In this document: positions 9,449 through 18,100 of the stretch, in pieces
Layout of the letters: every line of letters starts with the position of its first letter
Position numbering within the stretch: position 1 is the first letter of the stretch
Assembly (NCBI GenBank): GCA_016714005.1
Contig: JADJOA010000007.1
Coordinates: 186,001-250,000 of the forward strand
Direction of reading: 5' to 3'
Length of the DNA: 64,000 bases
Source: Bacteroidota bacterium
Lineage (GTDB): Bacteria > Bacteroidota > Bacteroidia > AKYH767-A > OLB10
The notes under the pieces: model-generated
What the model was told of the DNA's origin: nothing
What the model saw: only the letters and a program-made list of their open reading frames with translations
Databases searched by the model: none
Translations under genes and position numbers: made by a program

Positions 9449-10169
9449 ATGGATTACAAAGTAGATATACTGGCTTTTGGCGCACACCCCGATGATGTTG
9501 AGCTGTCATGCGCAGGTACTTTAATAAAGAATATGAAACTTGATTACACTGTGGCAATTGTTGATTTAACAAGAGGAGAACTGGGCACGCGTGGTAATGC
9601 GCCTAAGAGATAAGGAAGCGGCAGAGGCTGCCAAAATTATGGGAGTAAAGTACCGCGAAAATTTAGATATGCGCGATGGTTTTTTTGTAAATGATGATGA
9701 GCACCAACTTGCTGTGGCGCGCATGATAAGAAAGTATAAGCCTCGCGTTGTGTTTTGCAATGCTGTAACCGACCGCCACCCCGATCATGGTAAAGGTTCT
9801 AAATTAGTGAGCGATGCTTGTTTTATGGCAGGATTAATTAAAGTGAAAACAGAGCAGGATGGGGTTGAACAAACGGCACACCGCCCGGAGGCGGTTTATC
9901 ATTACATACAGGACAGGTATATGAAGCCTGGTATTTTGGTTGATATAAGTGATGTGATAGAGCAACGCATGCAATCCATAAAAGCGTATGCATCTCAATT
10001 TTATAATCCGGACTCTGTGGAACCGGGCACGGCAATATCATCTAAAGAATTTATGCAAATGCTTGAATCGCGCCCGGCAGAGTGGGGCAGGAGTATAGGT
10101 GTAAAATATGCCGAAGGATTTACTGTGGAGCGATTGATAGGAGTGAAAAATATTTTTGATCTGTTGTAA
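9449..10169 (+). CDS. bshB1: Bacillithiol biosynthesis deacetylase BshB1 (one indel)
   Basis: The reconstructed product is about 239 residues. The LmbE/PIG-L zinc deacetylase signature is clear: ILAFGAHPDDVELSCAGT near the N-terminus and TDRHPDHGKGSKLVSDACF further on supply the His/Asp zinc ligands, and DLTRGELGTRGNA is typical of BshB1. It removes the acetyl group from N-acetylglucosaminyl-malate in bacillithiol synthesis. The frame breaks once near 9600, between GTRGNA and LRDKEAAEAAKIMG. The start MDYKVDILAFG at 9449 is chosen because it matches family N-termini; upstream codons add nothing recognisable. Confidence 0.92.
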
Positions 10170-10175
10170 ATTTAG

Positions 10176-10832
10176 ATGAGAGCTATAGTTACAATCTGTT
10201 GTGCAGCTCTATTTGTAGGCTGCATTAGAAAGAGTAAGATAGATACTCCTGTTATTGAATTAGATTTGCCAGATACCTTATTAACCCAACAACCAAATTT
10301 CGACTATATTATGATTAAGAAATTAGTGTCTGATCTTAACTTGCCAAAATTAGAGACTGGCGTTGACAGCATGGAAATTAGAATTTTCGAAGAGTATGCT
10401 TTGAGTACACCGGATAGATTAATAACTATAAAGTTTGAAAATAATTCGTGGGTTTTTGTTGAAACAAAATTCTGGACATCTTATCCAGAGTTAAAAAATA
10501 CAGAGCTTGTTAGCCTTATTGATTTGTGCGAAAAAGTTTCTGTTGACAGCAGCATAACTTATAAAATTACTCCAAATGTTTTATCCACCGAATTAATGGG
10601 TGTGTTGAGGAAATATCAGTTTTTTTGAAATTCCATCTCAAAAGAAGTACCAGGGTTCAAGAACAAAGTAGATGATGGTGTTACCTATTATTTTGAGGTT
10701 GCTACTAGAAAAAAATACCGGTTTATAGTATATCATTGCCCTAATATGTATGACGATTATTATAACAATGCGGTAACACAAGTTCTTAAGTTTGTGGATA
10801 AGCACATCATTTTTGTTGAGCTTTGCAGATAG
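10176..10832 (+). CDS. Putative lipoprotein with an in-frame TGA
   Basis: The N-terminus MRAIVTICCAALFVGCIRKS has a lipoprotein signal with lipobox LFVGC. I recognise no domain. The frame meets TGA at 10626-10628 after KYQFF, but exactly the same frame stays open afterwards (SISKEVPGFKNKVDDGVTY, then VYHCPNMYDDYYNNAVTQ) to TAG at 10832, giving 218 residues if the TGA is read through. A substitution error, two compensating indels near the seven-T run, or a real nonsense mutation are the options. It starts 6 bases after bshB1, so it is probably co-transcribed. Confidence 0.6.
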
Positions 10833-10856
10833 TCTAAAATCTTAAAAGAGAAAAAA

Positions 10857-10889
10857 ATAAAAAGCCGCATGATTAATCATGGGCCTTTT
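10857..10889. terminator. Bidirectional terminator between convergent genes
   Basis: The palindrome GCATGATTAATCATG is extended by AAAAGCC/GGCCTTTT, with A and T runs on the two sides. It sits between the ends of the lipoprotein gene and the NTF2-like gene. Confidence 0.7.
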
Positions 10890-10916
10890 AACCAACCCTA
10901 ACCTGAAAAATTTCTT

Positions 10917-11380
10917 TTAATTAAGTGCCGTTGCAGTAATACGGAAATCGTAATCGTTTCCGCGTTGCAGCATCATTACAAAGCGAGATGTGGTGCTTTT
11001 TGATTCACCATTGCCAAGTGTGGTAATAGTCATTTTACCCATTTGGTAAACAAATTTGCCGCTGCCGCCAATTTCTGTTGCTTCTATTTTAAGGTCTTTG
11101 CGGTTTTGCAAACTCATAAAATATTCGCTCAGTTGTTTGCGCCCTTTTAACTCGGTGCCATCCTGTAAAACAAGTGTGGCATCATCGTTATAAAACTCTC
11201 CTATTTTTAAAAGATCGTTTGTGTAAAGGCGGTTTCCATTTTTTTGTTTACGGCTAGCACTTCCGTTTTTGTTTCGGGGCTAATGCCGGGTTTAACAGTA
11301 ACACTCTCTTGCGCCATTGCGCTGTTTGTAATGAAGGCAATTGCTATTGCCAATGCAGATAATTTAATTTGTTTGTTCAT
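10917..11380 (-). CDS. Exported NTF2/SnoaL-like protein (one indel)
   Basis: The product starts MNKQIKLSALAIAIAFITNS and continues AMAQE, a signal peptide, followed by a helix (SPETKTEVLAVNKKMETAF) and the NTF2-like pattern LLKIGEFYNDDATLVLQDGT then LKGRKQLSEYF. One base is missing near 11235. The C-terminal strands (KMTITTLGNGESKS, SRFVMMLQRGNDYDFRI) complete a cone-shaped SnoaL/ketosteroid-isomerase-like fold of about 154 residues. Proteins of this fold may be enzymes or binding modules; no catalytic residues can be assigned. Family assignment is from motif pattern. Confidence 0.65.
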
Positions 11381-11643
11381 GATTTAACTTCTTTAAATTG
11401 TTTGTGATAAATTGGTTTGTTTGTTTGTTTGTTTGTGATGGTATTAGCTTGTATTGTGTGTAAGACGTTTGTAATTTTTTAAAAGTTACAGGCGGGGGAG
11501 TGTTTTGAGTTTTGTATTTTGAGTTAACCCTAAATTAACCCTTCCCTAAGGGGAGGATCCAGAAATTTCGGTAGGCAGTGTGTGCTTTTATCTATTCCTT
11601 CTTTTTAGTCTCTTTACATTGTACTTAATACTTAGTACTTATT

Positions 11644-13403
11644 TCACTTTATCAAATGCTTCTCGTCTATTTTTTCGGTTTTGATGTGTATGCCTTCTTT
11701 ATTAATTTTGATTTTATAATCGCCATTTTCAATTTTTTCTTTTGTTGTGTCATCTACTCCATTAATTTGAATACCGTTGTGATCAATTTTAATATCTACA
11801 TTCTCATCATTAGAATGTATGGTCAAATTCGTTCTATTCGTTCGCGCCTACGTTGGCATCGGGGTCGTTTTCAAAATCGTAATCGGTGCATTTGAGGCCG
11901 GCTTCGGTCATCATCCAATAGTGTCCGCCCATGTTGCCATCCCATGTATCGGTAACATTTTTTAAATCGTAAAAAATGCTTTCCATTCCTTCGTCAATAA
12001 ATATTTGTTTGCCAACGGGTATTCTTAAAACTAATTTTACCTCTTGCCCGTGAAACTTGTCGCCTTTTTTTACGGGCATGTATTCGCTAAACATAATTAC
12101 CGAATCGCGCTGCTCGAGGTTGTAAGTGATTTTTTCGGCATTGCTTAAAGCATCTTTCCTGGTAGGGCCATGAGCTGATGCAATTTGCACGAGTTCGAAA
12201 TTATTGCCGGCTGCACGCTGCACATCAAAGTCAACATTATCGCCATCTATATAAAAATCGTCACCGGTGATGTATGAATCGTTGTTTTTGCCAAATATGG
12301 TAATGGTGGCACCTTTGTCATCATCAATGTTATCGTTTTCCATTAATTTTAAATAGAGGGTATCTGCTTCGGGTTTCAGCAACGGTATGTTTGTGCGTAT
12401 TTTTTCTTCGTGCGAGTAATCTTTGGCAACATTAATGCCTACTATAAACCCAATGGCTACACCTGCAATCCACAGCACCAGAGCAGACATATTTAGCATA
12501 CGGTTGCTGTGTTTGAGTTTGAAAACCATTTTTACCAAACCGTAAATAAGCATGATGGTGGGTACGCCAAATACGAGTATGATGGCTACAATGCTCCAGA
12601 ATTGCTGGCTTGAGGTGAGGAAGTAATCGGTAATATATACCGGTATGCTTATACCCCCTAAGCCCATCATGGCAAGTATGGTAACTACTATTGCAAATAA
12701 TATTACTAAGCCAATAAAGGCAACAAAGGCACCGGCAATGTATGCTATGGCTTTTAAGAGCACTAAGAATACGGAGCCCACTACATCAAAAAAGCGGCTG
12801 ATAAAACCTTGCGGTTTATTGGATGCAGGGGCTGATGCTTCCTTTGAGAGTGTGTTTATGTTTACCTGTTCGCCACGCATTTCTAATTTTTGCGCAGGTG
12901 TTTCGGCTTTTGGTAATACTAAGGCAAGTATAATGTACACGAGTATGCCGCTGCCTGCCAGAAAAAATATTAGTACAAAAGCGAGGCGGAACCATACAGG
13001 GTCTATATTTAGGCGATGGCTAAGGCCCTGAGCACACACCGGCTATTACACGGTCTTCGGGATCGCGGTAGAGGCGCTTGTAGGCTTTTGGCGTGCTATC
13101 GTCAAGGAAGGATGAAGCGGATTTAGCCTGAGCATTTTCATCATCACCAAACAATTGCTCGGGCTTGCCCATTACGGAAATAACGTGGTCTATATCCGCT
13201 TCAAGTATTACCTCCTTGCTTTTGTTACGGTCCTGGAATATTTCGGCTATGCGGCTTTCAATATCCTGTATGATTTCATCCTGCCCGTCACTTTTGGTGA
13301 AGTGGCTGCGAATATTACCAAGGTATTTGTTTAATTTTTCGTAGGCGTGTTCCTCTATATGGAATACCATGCCGCCTATGTTTGCTGATACTGTTTTGTT
13401 CAT
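11644..13403 (-). CDS. PspC-domain membrane protein (two indels)
   Basis: The reconstructed product is about 585 residues. The N-terminal cytoplasmic region (MNKTVSANIGGMVFHIEEHA; ISVMGKPEQLFGDD) leads into a PspC domain, KRLYRDPEDRVIAGVCSG then LSHRLNIDPVWFRLAFVLIF, with following helices and a second hydrophobic block at about 200-310. A periplasmic beta-rich part ends in a charged repeat-like tail (VDIKIDHNGIQINGVDD; GDYKIKINKEGIHIKTEK). The frame breaks near 13030 and near 11835. The start overlaps the padR stop as ATGA, so the two are translationally coupled. PspC proteins sense or regulate envelope stress; the exact role here is inferred. Confidence 0.85.
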
Positions 13404-13738
13404 TTTGCTTGAGAGTTTAAGTACGTTTGATTAACTGCTTCTACCAATTCGTCCCATGTTTTTTAAGTTCTTTTAAAAATTCTTCGCCCAAGGGTAATTT
13501 TGTAATACTTGCGTGGCGGACCGGCATTGCTTTCCTTCCATGTGTAGGTAAGCAGCCCTGCGTTTTTAAGCCTTGTAAGCAACGGGTATAGTGTACCCTC
13601 TACTACAATTAGTTTAGAGTCCTTCATACGGTTAATAATATCGGAAGGGTAAATTTCTTCCTGCGCTATTATTGCCAGTATGCAAAACTCCAACACGCCT
13701 TTACGCATTTGCGATTGTGTGTTTTCTAAATTGCTCAC
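13400..13738 (-). CDS. PadR-family transcriptional regulator (two indels near C-terminus)
   Basis: The product has about 112 residues after repair. The winged-helix PadR pattern is clear: MRKGVLEFCILAIIAQEEIY, then PSDIINRMKDSKLIVVEGTL and YPLLTRLKNAGLLTYTWKES, then GPPRKYYKIT. Indels near 13500 and 13450 disrupt the end, which repairs to LGEEFLKELKK and TWDELVEAVNQTYLNSQAK with TGA overlapping the pspC ATG. PadR proteins are typically repressors that respond to small molecules; this one probably controls its own operon with the PspC gene, as is common in Bacteroidota. Confidence 0.88.
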
Positions 13739-14213
13739 TTGTTTTTTGTTTTAATGGTTATATTGATTTGGGATTTCGGAATTCGGATTTGCGATTTGAG
13801 AATTTCCGGATTTGTTTGCTTTTTTGAGTTCGTGTTTTATTTTCTTTTTTGTCTTGGTACTTGGTACCTGCCTACCGGCAGGCTTTATACTTGGTACTTT
13901 CTTTCCTTATTTGACTATGCAAAGATATGGTGATAAAAAGGTATTATGCAACACATAGTACTATAAATATTATTAATATATTGATTTACAAGGCAATAAT
14001 TTTAGTTTAAGGCACCTTATTACCTTTCTTTTCTATTGATTTAGAGAAGATAGTGATATTCCTGGATAGAATTTTACCAGACTTTAGGGTTGAAGGAGGG
14101 TTTATTTAGGATGCTTTAGGGTAAGTTAAACGGCTAAAAGCATTTTTGAAACTAAAAAGTAAACAACCTATTTTTTGTATTTTATGCTTTTGGATTTTGA
14201 CAACATTACAATC
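13739..14213. other. Gene-free stretch upstream of padR
   Basis: This is 475 bases of AT-rich sequence. The part next to padR has short imperfect direct repeats (GGATTTCGGAATTCGGATTT-like, and TTGGTACTTGGTACC around 13853-13900), and a small hairpin CCTACCGGCAGG at 13870-13881. No supported gene. It should contain the padR promoter, but I cannot point to a convincing one. Confidence 0.4.
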
Positions 14214-14219
14214 ATGTAA

Positions 14220-14510
14220 CCTGATAACATAGTAACAAAAGGTGGTTTTTATAAATGCCAATACCATTTAAAAAACATAGTTGAATACCACGAGGGTCAC
14301 ACATTTAAGGAATGTAATTATAATGGCTGCAAGTGCTTTGGCGACTGGTATTTTTTCAGACCATTAAAAGTAAAAGCATACAAAGACACGGAGCAGGCGC
14401 GGATTGACCACAATTACAAGCGTTACAAGAACAGGGGTAGAAAAAATGATTTGGTGAAGAAGGCTAAGGAAAAAGGCGGATACAATAAATGGGATTTTGA
14501 AAAATGGTAA
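14220..14510 (+). CDS. Unknown small cysteine-containing protein, 5' end unclear
   Basis: An open frame of 96 codons reads GGFYKCQYHLKNIVEYHEGH, then FKECNYNGCKCFGDWYF, then a strongly basic, helical C-terminus ending GGYNKWDFEKW. Four cysteines and several histidines in the first half could bind a metal. There is no ATG in frame; an ATG at 14214 is separated from it by a single TAA codon, so one base error may hide the start. The biased, protein-like composition suggests it is real. Family not recognised. The next ORF overlaps its end (ATGGTAA). Confidence 0.4.
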   Translation, partial: PDNIVTKGGFYKCQYHLKNIVEYHEGHTFKECNYNGCKCFGDWYFFRPLKVKAYKDTEQARIDHNYKRYKNRGRKNDLVKKAKEKGGYNKWDFEKW

Positions 14511-14644
14511 TTGGTGAGTTTAAACTCATGTATGTTAACTACTGGAATAATGCTGTTTGCTGCGTTGACTACAGCAAGGAATTGACAAAATATATACCTA
14601 GAGCGAAGGCAAATGCAAACTACGACAAGAAAAGCAGCCCATAA
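14504..14644 (+). CDS. Very small ORF overlapping the preceding one
   Basis: The frame has 46 residues starting MVIGEFKLMYVNYWNNAVCC and continuing VDYSKELTKYIPRAKANAN. Its ATG overlaps the preceding stop (ATGGTAA), the usual arrangement for translational coupling. No family recognised. It may instead be the C-terminal part of the preceding gene joined by a frameshift. Confidence 0.3.
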   Translation: MVIGEFKLMYVNYWNNAVCCVDYSKELTKYIPRAKANANYDKKSSP

Positions 14645-15018
14645 AGAACCTACCCAAAAGGCGGGGTTTATGCTTCACAGAGAGTTTTGTGGTAGCCGAA
14701 AGTTTGTATCTTCGAATAAAATTATGTGCTGAAAAGCCCGCCTATCACAAATCCGTAAAACGTCAGGATGTGAAAAAACTAAAAAATTATTCTTATGAAT
14801 TGCGTAAACGAATTTTATCAAGAGGTTGTCTGGATAAATTGAACTATGAAAAGGGTTTTTTCACAGACTGACGTTACAGGATATGCTTGTGCTTCGAACA
14901 AGCGGCAGTGCTAACTTGAAAGTGTTTTCAAGAAATTAACTTAATAAAAAAAAACGGAGAAGCCGAAAACCGTCCCGAGGCTTCGGAAGAGTAAGCAAAC
15001 AACTAAATCTCAAACAAA
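14645..15018. other. Intergenic stretch before the Kelch-repeat gene
   Basis: This is 374 bases. A 60-codon ORF at 14689-14871 (TTG/GTG-type start, no recognisable domain, no good ribosome-binding site) is not supported as a gene. The end of the stretch is the leader of the Kelch gene. No terminator or transposon end was recognised. Confidence 0.35.
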
Positions 15019-16314
15019 ATGAAAAAATCTTCTCACACTCATCTGCATTATGAGTATAAACTTGGCTAATGCACAATGGTCAACCGCCAATCTCTCTCAA
15101 GCAAGATCTAATCTAAGTGCTACCGCTGCGGGCACCAAAGTTTTTTTGCTGGGGGGAGGCGAATATTAGTTATTCTTCTGTAGTTGATATTTATGACAAC
15201 AGCACCGGTCTCTGGACTACTGCGAATCTATCTGTAGCAAGACAGAATTTAAGTGCTACCGCTGTTGGTACCAAAGTTTTTTTGCTGGTGGGGAGTGGTC
15301 CTTCTTCTGTAGTTGATATTTATGACAACAGTACCGGCCTCTGGACAACTGAGAATCTATCTGTTGCAAGAGGCAGTTTAAGTGCTACTGCTGTTGGTGC
15401 CAAAGTTTTTTTTGCAGGAGGTAATGGCACTGGTAGTAGAGCTTATTCTGTAGTTGATATTTATGACAACAGCACCGGCCTCTGGACAACTGCAAATCTT
15501 TCTCAAGCAAGATATAGTTTAAGTGCTACCGCTGTTGGCACCAAAGTTTTTTTTGCAGGAGGTAATGTTGGTGGTAGTAGTTATTCTTCAGTCGTTGATA
15601 TTTACGATAACAGCACCGGTCTCTGGACTACTGCGAATCTATCTGTTGCAAGAGCATCTTTAAGTGCTACGGCTGTTGGCACCAAAGTTTTTTTTGCAGG
15701 AGGTATTGTTAGCGGTAGTAGTTTTTCTTCTGTAGTTGATATTTATGACAATAGCACCGGCCTTTGGACTACTGCTAATCTGTCTCAGGTAAGAAGGCAT
15801 TTGAGTGCTACCACTGTTGGCACCAAAGTTTTTTTTTCGGGAGGGACTCAACTTCTGAGTGCGGGCCTTCTTCAGTAGTTGATATTTATGATAACAGCAC
15901 CGGTCTCTGGGCAACGGAAAATCTCTCTCAAGCAAGAGGTTATTTATGTGCAACCGCTGTTGGTACTAAAGCTCTTTTGCGGGAGGTGGATATTTAAGTA
16001 GTGGTGGGTTTATTTATTATTCTGTAGTTGATATTTATGATAATGCAAGTACAGGTATTAATGCTAATAACGACAATAAGGGCATTACTATAAACCCCAA
16101 TCCAACAACAGGAGTAATAAACATAAATGGAATCAGCAACCTAAAAATTATCGTTTACAGTTCTTTTGGGACAAAGGTGAAAGAATTAACAGGTGATAAT
16201 AAATCAAATAGTTATCGGATTGACTTGTCCTTATTGGATGCAGGGCTTTACTGCGTTCAGGTACTTAATAGCAGCGGAAATATTGTTTCTAACTCAAAAG
16301 TTTTGCGGGAATAG
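15019..16314 (+). CDS. Kelch-repeat secreted protein with T9SS sorting domain (several indels)
   Basis: The start at 15019 gives a signal peptide after repair (MKK, then LLTLICIMSINLANAQ). The body is seven copies of a roughly 47-residue Kelch motif, each with VVDIYDNSTGLWTTANLS, then LSATAVGTKVFFAGG, forming a beta-propeller. The C-terminus (ITINPNPTTGVININGISN to VLNSSGNIVSNSKVL) is a type A T9SS sorting domain, so the protein is exported and surface-anchored or released. Breaks occur near 15030, 15150, 15290, 15855 and 15975, mostly in T or G runs. Ligand unknown. Confidence 0.8.
15181..16045 (+). repeat. Nearly identical tandem repeats (141 bp) encoding Kelch motifs
   Basis: The sequence TAGTTGATATTTATGA and its neighbours recur at 15181, 15310, 15451, 15592, 15733, 15876 and 16025 (one copy reads TCGTTGATAT). 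Spacings are 129, 141, 141, 141, 143 and 149 bases; 141 is 47 codons and the deviations mostly coincide with shifts in reading frame. Nucleotide identity is high even at third positions, indicating recent expansion or gene conversion. Confidence 0.9.
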
Positions 16315-16793
16315 ATAAAGCAAAGCTATGTGAGAAGGAATGGAAACGAACATCAAAAAACCTAAAGTGCAGACTTCAACAGTTGTACCTTGAACATGCA
16401 GTGGCACGAGCGCATTACATGAGTATTAAACAAGGTAAATCTCCGGTGGAGATTAGAGCCAGCATGTTAGTAAGCAAAAATAATTGTGCATTGAGAACAA
16501 GTACAACCGAGTCAAAGCGAACTCATGAGTGCCGTTAAAAGAAATAATGACACGAATAAAAATTGGTGTTTGAAACAAAGAGTTGAACAAGTACGAGCAG
16601 TTGTGTTCCTCTGGTTGCCATTGCGCCAAGGCCTGTTACGGCAAGTAGAGAAACCCTTCTTTTGTTTACTTCTCTCACTCACAAACTCGCTCAACCAAGC
16701 ACTGCATGGTTGCTGACCCTTCTTCCTTAGCACGCACCTTTCTTAATCTCTTTTGTCAAACAACCAACAGTAAAAACCAATTAAGTACTTTTT
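16315..16793. other. Gene-free stretch between Kelch gene and RDD gene
   Basis: This is 479 bases. Overlapping open frames exist on both strands around 16512-16733, but neither has a recognisable domain or ribosome-binding site and the two are mirror images of the same GC-richer patch. I saw no terminator, tRNA or transposase here. Confidence 0.35.
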
Positions 16794-17231
16794 TTATCTA
16801 ATATCTTTTGCAACAAGTGTTCCACTAATAGAATCGTGCCAGCCGTTTCCCCAAAAAAATGAAATGAAATCAAATGGTATTAATCTGCACAATGTTCTTT
16901 TAAATACTTTACGACTAGTCATTTGTAGCCCATCATCGTTAACCGCTGTTGTTTTTGTAATTAACTTCCCGAACGTTTTTCCATTTGAAAGTTCCGAGAG
17001 AAAATAATAACAGAATCTTACGACTAAAAGGAGTAAATAAACTAAATAGTCTCCAACTTCTTCACTTATTATATCAAAGTATAACAAACTTAATAGAATA
17101 GTTAATGTAATACAGTAGTAAATAATGGTATCAACAAAAAAATTGAGAAACCGTTGTGAAGCAGAGGCCAGATTTGACAATGGATCAGGTCTGTTTTGAT
17201 TTACTATGAAAGTATCTAAAGTATCTTTCAT
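16794..17231 (-). CDS. RDD family membrane protein
   Basis: The product has 145 residues. The RDD signature is visible: SASQRFLNFFVDTIIYYC at the start of helix 1, then GKTFGKLITKTTAVNDDG after helix 2, and the C-terminal RTLCRLIPFDFISFFWG followed by GWHDSISGTLVA. Three transmembrane segments are expected. RDD proteins are small membrane proteins of mostly unknown function, some linked to ion transport. It is a single gene with a long upstream spacer; no frameshift. Confidence 0.85.
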   Translation of the reverse strand: MKDTLDTFIVNQNRPDPLSNLASASQRFLNFFVDTIIYYCITLTILLSLLYFDIISEEVGDYLVYLLLLVVRFCYYFLSELSNGKTFGKLITKTTAVNDDGLQMTSRKVFKRTLCRLIPFDFISFFWGNGWHDSISGTLVAKDIR

Positions 17232-17392
17232 TTTAGCGTGGATTATTTTATGCTAATTTCAAATAATTTGTTAATCACACAAGCACCCTGCAATAAAAAT
17301 AATGGTAATTTGTACAGGTTTCTAACAACTGCAATGGTGAAAATATTTGTCAATTTAAAACTCAACTATTGTCGAGTATTTAATTTTACGCC

Positions 17393-18100
17393 ATGAAGTT
17401 TTGGGAAAATGCAAAAACCATTACGCTTAAAATTACCAAGTGGTTTTTTATTTTAAGCATAGGCGGTGTAATTATTTTCAGATTTGTTCCTATACCGTTT
17501 ACTCCTTTGATGCTTATACGTTGCGCAGAGCAGGCGTTTGATGATAAAAGAGAGGTAAGACTCAAAAAAGATTGGACATCATTGGATGAAATATCGCCAT
17601 CAATGCCGCTGGCAGTTATTACATCAGAAGACCAGCGTTTTGAAGACCACTTTGGTATAGATATGGAAGCCATACAAAAAGCGCAGAACTATAATGAAAG
17701 ACATAAAGGAAAAAGGTTAAAAGGCGCAAGTACTATTTCGCAACAGGTTGCCAAAAATGTTTTTCTTTTTCCAACCCGCAACTATATACGTAAAGCATTT
17801 GAGTTGTACTTTACTTTTTTAATTGAAGTTTTTTGGAGTAAGGAAAGGATAATGGAAGTATACCTAAACATTATCGAATTGGGCGATGGTATTTATGGAG
17901 TGGAGGCAGCATCGCAACATTATTTTAAGAAGCCTGCTGCAAAATTAGATGTGAGAGAAGCAGCAATGTTTGCTGCTATATTACCACTGCCATTAAAATG
18001 GTCGCCAGTAAAACCAAATGCCCGTGTGCAAAAGCGGCAGCAGTGGATTTTAAGACACATGCGGTATGTAGATGTAAAAGATTTTAATGGAGTAGATTAA
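17393..18100 (+). CDS. mtgA: Monofunctional peptidoglycan glycosyltransferase
   Basis: The product is a 235-residue GT51-family enzyme that polymerises lipid II into glycan strands. One N-terminal membrane anchor (WFFILSIGGVIIFRFVPIPF) precedes the catalytic domain, which carries the essential Glu in TSEDQRFEDHFGID, then KGASTISQQVAKNVFL, and a second motif ERIMEVYLNIIELGDGIYGV. The absence of a transpeptidase domain makes it MtgA and not a bifunctional PBP. Its stop overlaps the convergent priA stop by 4 bases. Confidence 0.93.
   Translation: MKFWENAKTITLKITKWFFILSIGGVIIFRFVPIPFTPLMLIRCAEQAFDDKREVRLKKDWTSLDEISPSMPLAVITSEDQRFEDHFGIDMEAIQKAQNYNERHKGKRLKGASTISQQVAKNVFLFPTRNYIRKAFELYFTFLIEVFWSKERIMEVYLNIIELGDGIYGVEAASQHYFKKPAAKLDVREAAMFAAILPLPLKWSPVKPNARVQKRQQWILRHMRYVDVKDFNGVD

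Noticed and set aside
10626..10628. Selenocysteine or programmed stop read-through at TGA
   Set aside because: No SECIS-like hairpin directly downstream, no selenoprotein-type context, and base errors are frequent in this sequence.
14689..14871. 60-residue ORF
   Set aside because: No family, weak start and unremarkable composition; treated as chance.
15181..16045. Non-coding minisatellite
   Set aside because: The 141-base period equals 47 codons and each unit translates to a clear Kelch motif between a signal peptide and a T9SS tail; it is coding.
16512..16733. Overlapping ORFs on both strands as genes
   Set aside because: No recognisable domain, no ribosome-binding site, and the two frames merely mirror one GC-richer patch.
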